64,000 bases of DNA, taken from contig NZ_JACLAL010000006.1 of NCBI RefSeq assembly GCF_014280875.1, positions 248,001 through 312,000 on the forward strand. The letters run 5' to 3'. A program made the translations under genes and the position numbers. This document shows positions 37,285-45,139 of the stretch, one piece after another; within the stretch, counting starts at the first letter, position 1, and each line of letters begins with the position of its first letter. The stretch comes from Paenirhizobium daejeonense (lineage in GTDB: Bacteria; Pseudomonadota; Alphaproteobacteria; Rhizobiales; Rhizobiaceae). The notes beneath the pieces were generated by a model. The model was given only the letters and a program-made list of their open reading frames with translations, did no database searches and was not told the DNA's origin.

Positions 37285-37324
37285 GACCTGCGCGGGAGCC
37301 GGCAGTAGCCGGGAGGCGCGGGTC
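37285..37324 (+). promoter_or_regulatory. Intercistronic hairpin between phaA and phaB
   Basis: GACCTGCGC (37285-37293) pairs with GCGCGGGTC (37316-37324) with one G-T wobble, and the loop holds a GCCGG/CCGG-type inner pairing. No T-tract follows. It may stabilise or attenuate the phaAB transcript. Confidence 0.4.
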
Positions 37325-37416
37325 GCTACGATCAGGTGTCATGAAACTATCCTAACAACGGCTTCGAGAGAAGAGCCGGTGGCCGGCGAAGCTTTACACT
37401 GAGGGAGTGACAGCGC

Positions 37417-38142
37417 ATGAGCAGAGTTGCATTGGTGACGGGTGGAACCCGAGGCATCGGAGCGGCGATTTCGGTCGCACTCAAGGAAGCCGGCTATTCG
37501 GTGGCGGCAAACTATGCCGGCAACGACGAGAAGGCGCAGGCCTTCAGGGAGGAGACCGGTATTCCGGTCTTCAAATGGGATGTATCCAGCTATGGCGCCT
37601 GTGTGGAGGGGATCGCCAAGGTGGAGGCGGAACTGGGGCCGGTCGAGGTACTGGTCAACAATGCCGGCATTACTCGCGACGCGATGTTCCACAAGATCAC
37701 CCCTGAGCAGTGGAACGAGGTGATCAATACCAATCTCAACGGCGTTTTCAACATGACGCATCCGATCTGGCCGGGGATGCGTGACCGCAATTTCGGGCGG
37801 GTGATCACTATCTCTTCGATCAATGGCCAGAAGGGGCAGATGGGACAAGCCAACTATTCCGCCGCCAAGGCCGGTGATCTCGGCTTTACCAAGGCGCTGG
37901 CCCAGGAGGGAGCTGCCAAGGGCATTACGGTCAACGCGGTGTGCCCTGGCTACATAGGGACAGAAATGGTGCGGGCCATTCCAGAGAAGGTGCTGAACGA
38001 GCGGATCATTCCGCAAATTCCGGTCGGTCGCCTCGGAGAACCGGAGGAGGTTGCTCGCATTGTCGTGTTCTTGGCTTCGGACGATGCTGGTTTCATCACC
38101 GGTTCGACGATCTCCGCCAATGGTGGCCAGTTCTTCGTTTGA
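37417..38142 (+). CDS. phaB: Acetoacetyl-CoA reductase
   Basis: 241-residue NADPH-dependent short-chain dehydrogenase reducing acetoacetyl-CoA to (R)-3-hydroxybutyryl-CoA for PHB. The cofactor motif VTGGTRGIGAAIS is at the N-terminus, NNAGITRD follows, the catalytic Ser is in ISSINGQKGQMGQ and Tyr/Lys in NYSAAKAG. The C-terminal GSTISANGGQFFV is the PhaB-type ending. The start is preceded by GAGGGAG. It is paired with phaA. Confidence 0.97.
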   Translation: MSRVALVTGGTRGIGAAISVALKEAGYSVAANYAGNDEKAQAFREETGIPVFKWDVSSYGACVEGIAKVEAELGPVEVLVNNAGITRDAMFHKITPEQWNEVINTNLNGVFNMTHPIWPGMRDRNFGRVITISSINGQKGQMGQANYSAAKAGDLGFTKALAQEGAAKGITVNAVCPGYIGTEMVRAIPEKVLNERIIPQIPVGRLGEPEEVARIVVFLASDDAGFITGSTISANGGQFFV

Positions 38143-38492
38143 TGAAACTTTGTTCAAGTGCCTCGAGGCCGGCCTTCGTGTCGGCCCCGTTCGTTTTGGC
38201 ACAAGTGTTAATATGAAAGGTCGGATCGGGCGCTCAAATCCTTAATATCCACCGCAGTGTATGGTTAACTAATTGTAATTTCACAATATATAGCGGTGAA
38301 CAAAACAGGAAAACCGGAGCGTCTGCGATTCGTCGCCGATTCGTTCCGGCTTTGATCGGAGTGTTAACGGGCCGATTGGTGCAGATATCAAAAAGCCACC
38401 GGCGGCGGGCCGGTGGATTTCTGGAAGCGCCTGCTGCTGACGATAAAGCGGTCGCGAGCCGTAAGCGGGCCCGCAATGCTCCTCGTATTGCC
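38143..38492. other. 350-base intergenic region holding repeat copy A
   Basis: Lies between the phaB stop and the stop of the glycine-zipper gene (both genes end here). A GC-rich GGCCG...CGGCC inverted pair near 38167-38187 could help terminate phaB. The middle is AT-rich (about 38245-38295). The direct-repeat copy A lies at 38287-38346. No convincing coding frame was found. Confidence 0.6.
38287..38346. repeat. About 60-nt imperfect direct repeat, copy A
   Basis: Aligns without gaps to 39246-39305. A GTGAACAAA block sits 30 bases before an identical 21-base core made of two CGATTCGT words 11 bases apart (CGATTCGT-CGC-CGATTCGT). The spacing of both blocks is the same in the two copies. I count about 44 of 60 matches. 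Confidence 0.7.
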
Positions 38493-38747
38493 TTATCGGC
38501 AACGGGCTTCGTATTGACGACCGTAGCGGTCGCGATAAATGCAGTAACCCGGCCGTTCCTGAGACTGGCCGATCAAGGCGCCGGCTACGCCGCCGACTGC
38601 AGCGCCGACAGCCGCGCCGCCCCAGGAATTAGTTGCGACCCCGCCGATGACTGCGCCGGTGGCGGCGCCGATGCCGGCGCCTTTCTCCGTCTGCGTGCAG
38701 GCGGCAAGGGGGGCAATCAGTGCAAGAACGAGAAGAGCCTTTTTCAT
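38493..38747 (-). CDS. Small glycine-zipper lipoprotein (YMGG-like)
   Basis: 84-residue lipoprotein: MKKALLVLALIAPLAAC is a signal peptide with a lipobox ending in Cys17. It is followed by a Gly/Ala zipper (GAGIGAATGAVIGGVATNSW, then AVGAAVGGVAGALIGQ) and a short Tyr/Arg/Cys-rich tail (YCIYRDRYGRQYEARC). ATG 38747 has AAAGGAAAG upstream; a longer start at 38777 would run into the DUF3309 gene. Such proteins insert in or tether to the outer membrane. The two tail cysteines could form a disulfide. Function unknown. Confidence 0.85.
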   Translation of the reverse strand: MKKALLVLALIAPLAACTQTEKGAGIGAATGAVIGGVATNSWGGAAVGAAVGGVAGALIGQSQERPGYCIYRDRYGRQYEARCR

Positions 38748-38773
38748 TGTCTTTCCTTTCAGGTTGATGGCGC

Positions 38774-38929
38774 TCAAATGCGGCCCATGAGCAAGAGAAT
38801 AATCAATATCAGGACTACGAGGCCCAATCCACCGGAAGGTCCATAGCCCCAGTTTCGGCTATATCCCCAGTTCGGCAACGCGCCAACCAGAAGCAGAATG
38901 ACGATGATGATGAGTATTGTACTCAACAT
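38774..38929 (-). CDS. DUF3309-family mini membrane protein
   Basis: 51-residue protein read on the minus strand: MLSTILIIIVILLLVGALP, a central NWGYSRNWGYGPSGGLG, and a second helix LVVLILIILLLMGRI. This hydrophobic-WGYSRxWGYGPSGG-hydrophobic pattern is the DUF3309 family, common in rhizobia. AAGGAGG lies 6 bases before ATG 38929. It lies 26 bases upstream of the glycine-zipper lipoprotein gene on the same strand, so the two may be co-transcribed. Function unknown; it is easily missed because of its length. Confidence 0.88.
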   Translation of the reverse strand: MLSTILIIIVILLLVGALPNWGYSRNWGYGPSGGLGLVVLILIILLLMGRI

Positions 38930-39071
38930 GGCGGCCCTCCTTATTTTGATGCAAAACCTGACTTTCGCTTTGCATCAACGTTATCGTCCCGATTTTGTTC
39001 CGCTCGGTTTTTATGTCGTTTGAAACATGAAACCGCGATGAACAGACTTCGGGCGTGTCAACGCGCATAGG

Positions 39072-39132
39072 GGGCTTCCTGAAAATTCTCCGAAGCGAAG
39101 GAGAAAGCCGGGGCCGTGAAAAAAAGACACGG
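39072..39132 (+). ncRNA. Possible structured RNA (two adjacent hairpins)
   Basis: GGCTT...TTCTCC-GAAGCGAA-GGAGAA-AGCC folds as a two-part stem (39072-39108), followed by CCGTG-A-rich loop-CACGG (39114-39132). TTGACA follows at 39133. It lies in a gene-free region next to repeat copy B. No known RNA family is recognised; this is a weak candidate. Confidence 0.25.
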
Positions 39133-39245
39133 TTGACAGGACGTCATTTTGCGAATCCGCGCTTGTTCGGCAAATTGAAGGAGTTGCAACACGAACTTCA
39201 TGATTTGATTCAGCATTTTGTGCGCACAGTGACAGACTCAGACCA

Positions 39246-39305
39246 TATCTAGCCGTGAACAAATACTGAATCATCCTGAGTCAACGATTCGTCGCCGATT
39301 CGTTC
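39246..39305. repeat. About 60-nt imperfect direct repeat, copy B
   Basis: Same orientation as copy A at 38287-38346, with identical 30-base spacing between GTGAACAAA (39255) and the 21-base core (39285-39305). It lies about 205 bases upstream of the helicase start. Copies A and B bracket the lipoprotein and DUF3309 genes. Confidence 0.7.
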
Positions 39306-39509
39306 GCAACCTGTTCCAAGTGCCGATAGAGTTGGGTTTCCTGCGTCTGTTTGATGATTGATTCCGCCAAAAATCGTGGCGTTTTCGCTGCTTTTTTTCC
39401 TTTGCCTCTGATCGGCCTTGCCTTTGACGGTGATCGTCGCCATGTGTGGGCGAAGTTGCAGGGCGGGCCGGTCAGTCCGGCCGGCACCGTTTGCAGCGCG
39501 GAGCGGTAA

Positions 39510-42500
39510 TTGAATTCGCAACCCATGATCCTGAGCGGCCGCGGCGTCACTGCTGTGCTGGGGCCGACCAATACCGGCAAGACGCATTTCGCCATCGACC
39601 GCATGGTCGCACATGGTTCCGGGATCATCGGCCTGCCATTGCGCCTGCTCGCCCGCGAGGTCTACACGCGGCTGGTGGAGCGGGTCGGCCCGCAGCATGT
39701 GGCGCTGGTGACGGGCGAAGAAAAGATCGCGCCGCCGAATGCGCGCTATTCCGTCTGCACGGTCGAGGCGATGCCGCGAGAGACGAAGGCATCTTTCGTG
39801 GCGATCGATGAGATCCAGCTTGCGGGCGATCTCGAGCGGGGGCACATCTTTACCGACCGACTGTTGCACCTTCGTGGGCGCGACGAGACCCTGCTGCTTG
39901 GTTCGGGCACGATGAAGCCGATCCTGATGCAATTACTGCCGGGTATCACCGTCATAGAAAGGCCACGTCTGTCGCAGCTTTTCTATGCTGGCCAAAAAAA
40001 GATCACCCGTCTGCCGCAGCGAACCGCCATCGTCGCTTTTTCTGCAGACGAGGTCTATGCGATAGCCGAACTCATTCGCCGCCAGCGTGGCGGTGCGGCG
40101 GTCGTGCTCGGTGCGCTCAGCCCGAGAACCCGTAACGCGCAGGTAGGGCTCTATCAGGAAGGTGATGTCGGATATCTCGTTGCCACTGACGCTATTGGCA
40201 TGGGGTTGAACCTCGATGTCGACCATGTGGCCTTTGCTCAGGACCGCAAGTTCGACGGTTACCAGTTCCGCAATCTCAATCCGTCGGAACTCGGTCAGAT
40301 CGCCGGTCGCGCCGGCCGCCATCTGAAGGACGGCACCTTCGGGGTCACGGGCCGGGTGGATCCGTTCGACGAGGAGCTCGTCGAGCGACTGGAGAGCCAT
40401 CAGTTCGATACGGTGAAAGTACTGCAATGGCGTACCGCCGCCTTCGACTTTTCATCGATCCCGGCATTGCAGCGCAGCCTGGAAGCCGCGCCGCGCGTCG
40501 AGGGGTTGACGCGTGCGCTGCCGGCAATCGACCAGCAGGCGCTCGATTTTCTGGCGCGCTATCCCGAGATCGTTGATCTCGCCAATACGCCAGCGCGGGT
40601 CGAGAAACTTTGGGAGGCTTGTGCGCTTCCCGATTATCGCAGAATTACACCGGCGCAGCATGCTGATCTGATCCAGAGCCTCTTTTCGGATCTTGTCAGG
40701 CATGGCACGGTAAATGAGGACTTCCTGGCCGAGCAGGTGAAACGTGCCGATCGCACTGATGGTGAAATCGATACGCTTTCGGCGCGAATCGCTCAGATCA
40801 GGACGTGGACTTATGTGTCGAACCGGCCGGGCTGGCTTGCCGATCCGACACACTGGCAAGAAAAGACGCGGGAAATCGAAGACCGATTGTCCGATGCGCT
40901 ACATGAACGGTTGACGAAACGCTTTGTTGATCGCAGGACATCTGTGCTCATGAAGCGCTTGAGAGAGAATGCGATGTTGGAAGCTGAAATCAGTGTGAAC
41001 GGCGATGTCTTCGTAGAGGGACATCACATGGGGCAGCTCGCCGGTTTCCGGTTCACGCCCATTTCGGGAACCGAGGGACCGGATGCCAAGGCTGTACAGT
41101 CTGCGGCCCAGAAGGCCCTCGGTCTGGAATTCGAGGCAAGGGCAGCAAGACTGCATGCTTCCGGCAACAATGATCTTGCGATTAGCTCGGACGGTCTGGT
41201 TCGCTGGCTCGGCGATCCCGTCGCACGCCTTACGGGCAGCGACCACATGCTGCATCCGCGCGTCATCCTGCTCGCCGACGAGCAGCTGACCGGCAATGCA
41301 CGCGATCACGTGGTTGCTCGCATCGAGCGCTTTGTCAATCATCACATCTCGACGGTGCTGAAGCCGCTCGACGATCTTTCTCGCGCCGAAGACCTGCAGG
41401 GTCTCGCCAAGGGGCTGGCCTTCCAGCTCGTGGAAAACCTCGGTGTGCTGTTCCGTCGCGACGTTTCCGACGACGTGAAGTCGCTAGATCAGGATGCGCG
41501 CGCATCGATGCGCCGCTACGGCGTGCGTTTTGGCGCTTATCACATCTTCATGCCGGCTCTCCTGAAGCCGGCTCCGGCCGAACTCATCACCCTTCTCTGG
41601 GCGTTGAAGAATGACGGCCTCGACAAGCCGGGCTATGGCGACCTCATTCCGGTTCTGGCGGCTGGCCGTACCTCGGTGGTCACCGATGCCAGTTATGAGC
41701 GCATGTTCTACAAGCTCGCCGGCTTCCGGTTCCTCGGCAAGCGCGCGGTGCGCATCGACATTCTCGAGCGTCTGGCGGATCTCATTCGTCCGTTGCTGCA
41801 GTGGAAGCCTGGTGCCACGACGCGCCCGGACGGGGCCTATGACGGTCGCCGGTTCACGACCACGACCGCGATGCTGTCGATCCTCGGCGCCACGCCGGAC
41901 GACATGGAAGAAATCCTGAAGGGTCTCGGCTACCGCGCCGACAGCGTCACCGCGGAAGAAGCTGCAGCCTTCCTTGCTGCGCAGTCACCGGTCGATGCTG
42001 CCCCGGCAGTCGAAGTTGCTGCGGGCTCCGAGGCAGTTTCGGAAGAAGCTTCCTCTGACGAAGAGCAGGGTGGCGACACCGCACAGGGCGAAGCTGAAAG
42101 CGAAGTCGTGGCGAGTGCCGAAGCCCCGGCAACGGATGCAGAAACAGCCGTTGCAGCGGACGTGGCGGTTTCTACCGAGGACGCCGTTTCAGCTGAAGAT
42201 GCTGCACCCGCCGAGCCGAAGCCGGTTCTGCTGTGGCGTCCGGGTGGCCGCAACGACAACCAGCGTGGCGCGCGTCCGGGTGGCGAGCGGCGCCATGGTG
42301 GTGGCAACCGTGCCCCGGCCGAAGGTCGTGGCGAAGCCCGTCGTGACGATCGTCGCCGTGACGACGAGCGCCAGGGTGGCAAGCCCAAGGGCAAGGAAGG
42401 TGGACGCGGCGGGTTCGGTCAGAAGGCCGATGGCGGCGGACGTCCGGACCGCGGAGATCGCAAGGATCGTTCGAACCGGCCGGAGCGTGACAACAAGTCG

Positions 42501-42605
42501 CAGCCCGCCCGCTTCGAGGCGAAGCCGCCCCGCAAGGAAAAGCCGATCGATCCGGATTCGCCCTTTGCGAAGCTCGCTGCTCTCAAGGAGCAGATGAAGA
42601 AGTGA
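39510..42605 (+). CDS. Suv3-like DEAD/DExH-box RNA helicase
   Basis: 1031-residue helicase of the alphaproteobacterial/mitochondrial Suv3 type, probably in RNA decay or processing. Walker A GPTNTGKTH is at about residues 18-26, the DExH-variant DEIQ near 99, motif V region VATDAIGMGLNLDVDHV and motif VI QIAGRAGRH. A Suv3 C-terminal domain (LPDYRRI onward) follows. The last about 190 residues are low-complexity: an acidic Ala/Glu/Ser stretch, then a basic Arg/Gly/Asp/Lys tail. A TTG start at 39510 has GGAG upstream; ATG 39525 is the alternative. The downstream S4 gene overlaps by 4 bases. Confidence 0.92.
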   Translation: MNSQPMILSGRGVTAVLGPTNTGKTHFAIDRMVAHGSGIIGLPLRLLAREVYTRLVERVGPQHVALVTGEEKIAPPNARYSVCTVEAMPRETKASFVAIDEIQLAGDLERGHIFTDRLLHLRGRDETLLLGSGTMKPILMQLLPGITVIERPRLSQLFYAGQKKITRLPQRTAIVAFSADEVYAIAELIRRQRGGAAVVLGALSPRTRNAQVGLYQEGDVGYLVATDAIGMGLNLDVDHVAFAQDRKFDGYQFRNLNPSELGQIAGRAGRHLKDGTFGVTGRVDPFDEELVERLESHQFDTVKVLQWRTAAFDFSSIPALQRSLEAAPRVEGLTRALPAIDQQALDFLARYPEIVDLANTPARVEKLWEACALPDYRRITPAQHADLIQSLFSDLVRHGTVNEDFLAEQVKRADRTDGEIDTLSARIAQIRTWTYVSNRPGWLADPTHWQEKTREIEDRLSDALHERLTKRFVDRRTSVLMKRLRENAMLEAEISVNGDVFVEGHHMGQLAGFRFTPISGTEGPDAKAVQSAAQKALGLEFEARAARLHASGNNDLAISSDGLVRWLGDPVARLTGSDHMLHPRVILLADEQLTGNARDHVVARIERFVNHHISTVLKPLDDLSRAEDLQGLAKGLAFQLVENLGVLFRRDVSDDVKSLDQDARASMRRYGVRFGAYHIFMPALLKPAPAELITLLWALKNDGLDKPGYGDLIPVLAAGRTSVVTDASYERMFYKLAGFRFLGKRAVRIDILERLADLIRPLLQWKPGATTRPDGAYDGRRFTTTTAMLSILGATPDDMEEILKGLGYRADSVTAEEAAAFLAAQSPVDAAPAVEVAAGSEAVSEEASSDEEQGGDTAQGEAESEVVASAEAPATDAETAVAADVAVSTEDAVSAEDAAPAEPKPVLLWRPGGRNDNQRGARPGGERRHGGGNRAPAEGRGEARRDDRRRDDERQGGKPKGKEGGRGGFGQKADGGGRPDRGDRKDRSNRPERDNKSQPARFEAKPPRKEKPIDPDSPFAKLAALKEQMKK

Positions 42606-43003
42606 CAACGGCCGATCAACAGCCACCTTCCGGTTCGCGTCAGCGCATCGACAAGTGGCTGTTTTTCGCCCGGATCCTCAAGTCCCGGACGCTCGCGCAG
42701 GAGCGGGTGTCCGCCGGCCATGTCAAGGTCAATGGCGCCAGCGTGCGCCAGCCCAGCCATCTCGTGAAAGTCGGCGATCGCCTGGAGATTGCGCTGGAAA
42801 GGCGCAATCTCGTAGTTATCGTGCTGAAATCCGGCGAGCGGCGTGGGCCTTACGAAGAAGCCCGACAGCTCTACGACGACCTAACGCCACCTCAACCCGA
42901 ACGGATCACTCTGCTGGAGCAGGCGATGCGCCATACCGGCAGCGGCCGGCCCACCAAGAAAGAACGGCGTGCAATCGACCGATTGCGGCCGGACGAACCC
43001 TAA
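42602..43003 (+). CDS. S4-domain RNA-binding protein (Hsp15-like)
   Basis: 133-residue protein. An S4 domain (RQRIDKWLFFARILKSRTLA, then VSAGHVKVNGASVRQPSHLV) is followed by the Hsp15-type KVGDRLEI and a basic C-terminal tail (GRPTKKERRAIDRLRP). Hsp15 binds the free 50S subunit carrying nascent chain. The GTG start at 42602 overlaps the helicase stop (GTGA), so translation is coupled with the helicase. This pairing suggests an RNA-handling operon. Confidence 0.93.
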   Translation: MTTADQQPPSGSRQRIDKWLFFARILKSRTLAQERVSAGHVKVNGASVRQPSHLVKVGDRLEIALERRNLVVIVLKSGERRGPYEEARQLYDDLTPPQPERITLLEQAMRHTGSGRPTKKERRAIDRLRPDEP

Positions 43004-43316
43004 TGTTCTGATTGAAACATGTCGCGCGAAAGCGCGGGGGATTTCACGGCGGCGACATGCAGCAAAACAGGGAGATAAAGCGCAGCGCGCGAATCTGAAG
43101 GATCGCGATGCGCTTTAGAAAACTGTATGTGTTCTGGGCTATTTCCAGGATTGTTTATCCTTGCTATAGCGCCAAGAACGCAGTAGCTGACGAGCCGTCC
43201 GACCGATCCTCCCAACCGGTTCACCGAGCGCGTTCGGCCTTGGTCTGAACCAAAATTTGCGCGGGACTAGGGTTCCACCGAACCTCGCGCGGAAAACGAG
43301 CTTCTGGAGTGCCGCA
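43004..43316. other. 313-base intergenic region with two tandem hairpins
   Basis: Between the S4 gene and fdxA. The first 115 bases hold two perfect-armed inverted repeats (listed separately). The rest holds a CCAGGATTGTTTATCC-type AT-rich patch (about 43145-43165) that may include the fdxA promoter. No coding frame is supported. Confidence 0.6.
43018..43116. repeat. Two adjacent palindromic elements
   Basis: Element 1: CATGTCGC (43018-43025) and GCGACATG (43052-43059), with a GCGCGAAAGCGC inner dyad. Element 2: AAAGCGCA (43077-43084) and TGCGCTTT (43109-43116), with an inner CGCG-A-ATC/GAT-CGCG pairing around TGAAG. Element 1 shares its CATGTCG/CGACATG ends with the three-copy element. They look like rhizobial mosaic palindromes rather than a terminator. 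Confidence 0.6.
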
Positions 43317-43655
43317 ATGACCTATATTGTCACCGACAATTGCATCCGCTGCAAATACACCGATTGCGTGGAGGTCTGCCCGGTCGACTGTTTCTATGAA
43401 GGTGAAAACTTCCTCGTCATCCACCCGGACGAATGTATCGACTGCGGCGTGTGCGAGCCGGAATGTCCAGCCGAGGCGATCAAGCCTGACACTGAGCCGG
43501 GTCTCGACAAGTGGCTGAAGATCAATACCGAATATGCCAAGATCTGGCCGAATATCACGGTCAAGCGTGATCCTATGGAAGAAGCGCGGGAGATGGACGG
43601 CGTCGAGGGCAAGTACGAATTGTACTTCTCTCCCAACCCTGGCAAGGGCGACTGA
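43317..43655 (+). CDS. fdxA: Seven-iron ferredoxin FdxA
   Basis: 112-residue soluble ferredoxin with [3Fe-4S] and [4Fe-4S] clusters. Cysteine patterns: [18 protein letters not shown] (with the substitution typical of 7Fe types) and [16 protein letters not shown]. The C-terminal region ([20 protein letters not shown]) is the Azotobacter-type extension. ATG 43317 has GGAG upstream; an earlier frame start is unconvincing. It is transcribed alone. It is a possible electron donor to enzymes such as IspG. Confidence 0.97.
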   Translation: MTYIVTDNCIRCKYTDCVEVCPVDCFYEGENFLVIHPDECIDCGVCEPECPAEAIKPDTEPGLDKWLKINTEYAKIWPNITVKRDPMEEAREMDGVEGKYELYFSPNPGKGD

Positions 43656-44044
43656 TAGCCCGTTCTGGGGAGATTGAGCCCTGTCTCCACTGTTCGGGTG
43701 ATTCGCCGTATTTGAGGCATCGTCAAGTCTGCGTCGCGGCATTTGTGGCGACGCGGCAGTAAAATATTGATTTCCTCAGATTTTTATGATAGCTTCCAAA
43801 AACTGTTCCACCTTACGGCATTTGCTTGCCCTGAACCATCACGAAAGCAAACTCATCATCCTCCGCGATTTCCGTGACATCAACGACACCTTTATGTCGG
43901 GTCGCTGTCGCGAAGAGGATTGTTTTTGCGCGTGATGGGCTGGACCAGGATGGAGTGACCCGACGGTTTCCCCCGTCTCATCCGGGCCTGACCGACCCGG
44001 CGCCGGTGTCATACCGGGAGCATAACAGGGAGTTTTTGAAACGA
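43656..44044. other. 389-base intergenic region before carD
   Basis: Contains a 7-bp inverted repeat GCGTCGC...GCGACGC (43731-43754) that may mark the end of fdxA, although no T-tract follows. An AT-rich stretch (about 43760-43810) is the likely carD promoter zone. In-frame upstream codons before ATG 44045 are present but not supported as coding. Confidence 0.5.
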
Positions 44045-44617
44045 ATGACGACCCAGCAGAAGAAATCCCCGACACGCCACGGCTTCAAGACCGGCGAGTC
44101 GATTGTCTACCCGGCACATGGTGTCGGTACCATCAGCGCCATCGAAGAGCAAGAAGTAGCAGGCATGAAGCTTGAGCTTTTCGTGATCGACTTTGAAAAG
44201 GACAAGATGCGCCTCAAGGTTCCGGTCGCGAAAGCCGTCAGCATCGGCATGCGCAAGCTGTCCGAAACCGATTTCGTCGATCGTGCTTTGAAGGTCGTTC
44301 AGGGCAAGGCGCGCGTCAAGCGCACTATGTGGTCGCGTCGCGCGCAGGAGTATGATGCCAAGATCAATTCCGGTGACCTTATTTCCATCGCAGAGGTGGT
44401 TCGCGATCTCTATCGCGCCGAGAACCAGCCGGAGCAGTCCTATTCGGAGCGTCAGCTCTATGAAGCTGCTCTCGACCGTATGGCTCGCGAAATTGCTGCC
44501 GTGAACAAGATGTCGGAAACGGAAGCCGTACGCCTCGTTGAAGTGAACCTTGCCAAGGGTCCGAAGCGTGGCAAGAACATCGAGGAAGACGACGCGCCAG
44601 AAGAAGAGGCTGCATAA
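44045..44617 (+). CDS. carD: CarD/CdnL-family RNA polymerase-binding regulator
   Basis: 190-residue transcription factor that binds the RNAP beta subunit and stabilises open complexes at rRNA and other promoters. The N-terminal RNAP-interacting Tudor-like domain is GFKTGESIVYPAHGVGTISA through MRLKVPVAKAVSIG. The C-terminal helical DNA-binding domain includes the conserved Trp in KRTMWSRRAQEYDAKI, then SERQLYEAALDRMAREIAAV. Start set at ATG 44045 (MTTQQKKSPTRHGFK), with GGGAG about 13 bases upstream. A strong terminator follows. Confidence 0.95.
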   Translation: MTTQQKKSPTRHGFKTGESIVYPAHGVGTISAIEEQEVAGMKLELFVIDFEKDKMRLKVPVAKAVSIGMRKLSETDFVDRALKVVQGKARVKRTMWSRRAQEYDAKINSGDLISIAEVVRDLYRAENQPEQSYSERQLYEAALDRMAREIAAVNKMSETEAVRLVEVNLAKGPKRGKNIEEDDAPEEEAA

Positions 44618-44660
44618 GTCTCCCCGCGCCGGCGATCTGGTCGCCAGTCGCATCCTTTGA

Positions 44661-44695
44661 AAAAGCCTCCGGTTTGCGCCGGAGGCTTTTTTATT
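44661..44695 (+). terminator. Rho-independent terminator of carD
   Basis: AAAAGCCTCCGG (44661-44672), loop TTTGCG, CCGGAGGCTTTT (44679-44690), then TTATT. The 12-bp perfect stem with a T-tract begins 44 bases after the carD stop. Confidence 0.93.
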
Positions 44696-45058
44696 GGGGT
44701 CTGATCCGGCCAGCAGTCGTCATGGCTGGCGGCCACTCGGTCGAATTATGGATCTCCCGGAGTGACAGGCCTCCGGGTAACTCCGGGTCCTATGTAAGTG
44801 ACAATTGAGGCCTGAACTAAGAAATCTCACGGTGGGTGATGCCAGGCAGTTGCCGCCCTACCGCCCGGAACGACGTTCGATCAGAAACGCAATATCGGCT
44901 ATTTCCACCGGGAGGTTCCTCGGGCTTGTGGGAATCGCCGGGCATTATTCCGCACGCGGATTTACCCTCACTCATCTTTTTGCTGATCGCGAACCGTGTT
45001 CAGGAGCCGGCTTCCCATGGCCTCGGCAGCCTGGCTGAAAGGCAAGCATTCAACCAAC

Positions 45059-45092
45059 AAAAAAGCCCCGCCGGCTGGCGGGGCTTTTCAAA
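45059..45092. terminator. Bidirectional intrinsic terminator downstream of the BI-1 gene
   Basis: AAAAGCCCCGCC (45061-45072), loop GGCT, GGCGGGGCTTTT (45077-45088). A-rich and T-rich ends on both sides make it work in either direction. On the minus strand it ends the Bax-inhibitor gene 48 bases after its stop. On the plus strand it has no gene immediately upstream. Confidence 0.88.
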
Positions 45093-45139
45093 CCGTTCGG
45101 ACGAACCTGCTGGGGTTCTGTCCGGTCCAGTTCCTTCCG

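Larger units (their letters stand above)
38930..39509. other. 580-base intergenic region with repeat copy B and structured segment
   Basis: Between the divergent DUF3309 and helicase genes. It holds the DUF3309 promoter side, a hairpin-rich stretch at about 39072-39132, the direct-repeat copy B (39246-39305), and a T-rich run near 39390-39405. An 87-codon minus-strand open frame (39011-39274) has no ribosome-binding site or recognisable content and is not called. Confidence 0.6.
44618..45139. other. 522-base region between carD and the BI-1 gene
   Basis: Bounded by the carD terminator (44661-44695) and the terminator at 45059-45092. The about 360 bases between them hold only weak, unrecognised small frames and no known RNA signature. 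A small RNA transcribed from the plus strand and ended by the second terminator is possible, but nothing directly shows it. Confidence 0.5.

Noticed and set aside
39011-39274. 87-codon minus-strand frame upstream of the DUF3309 gene
   Set aside because: No start signal or family pattern; it overlaps repeat copy B and the hairpin segment.
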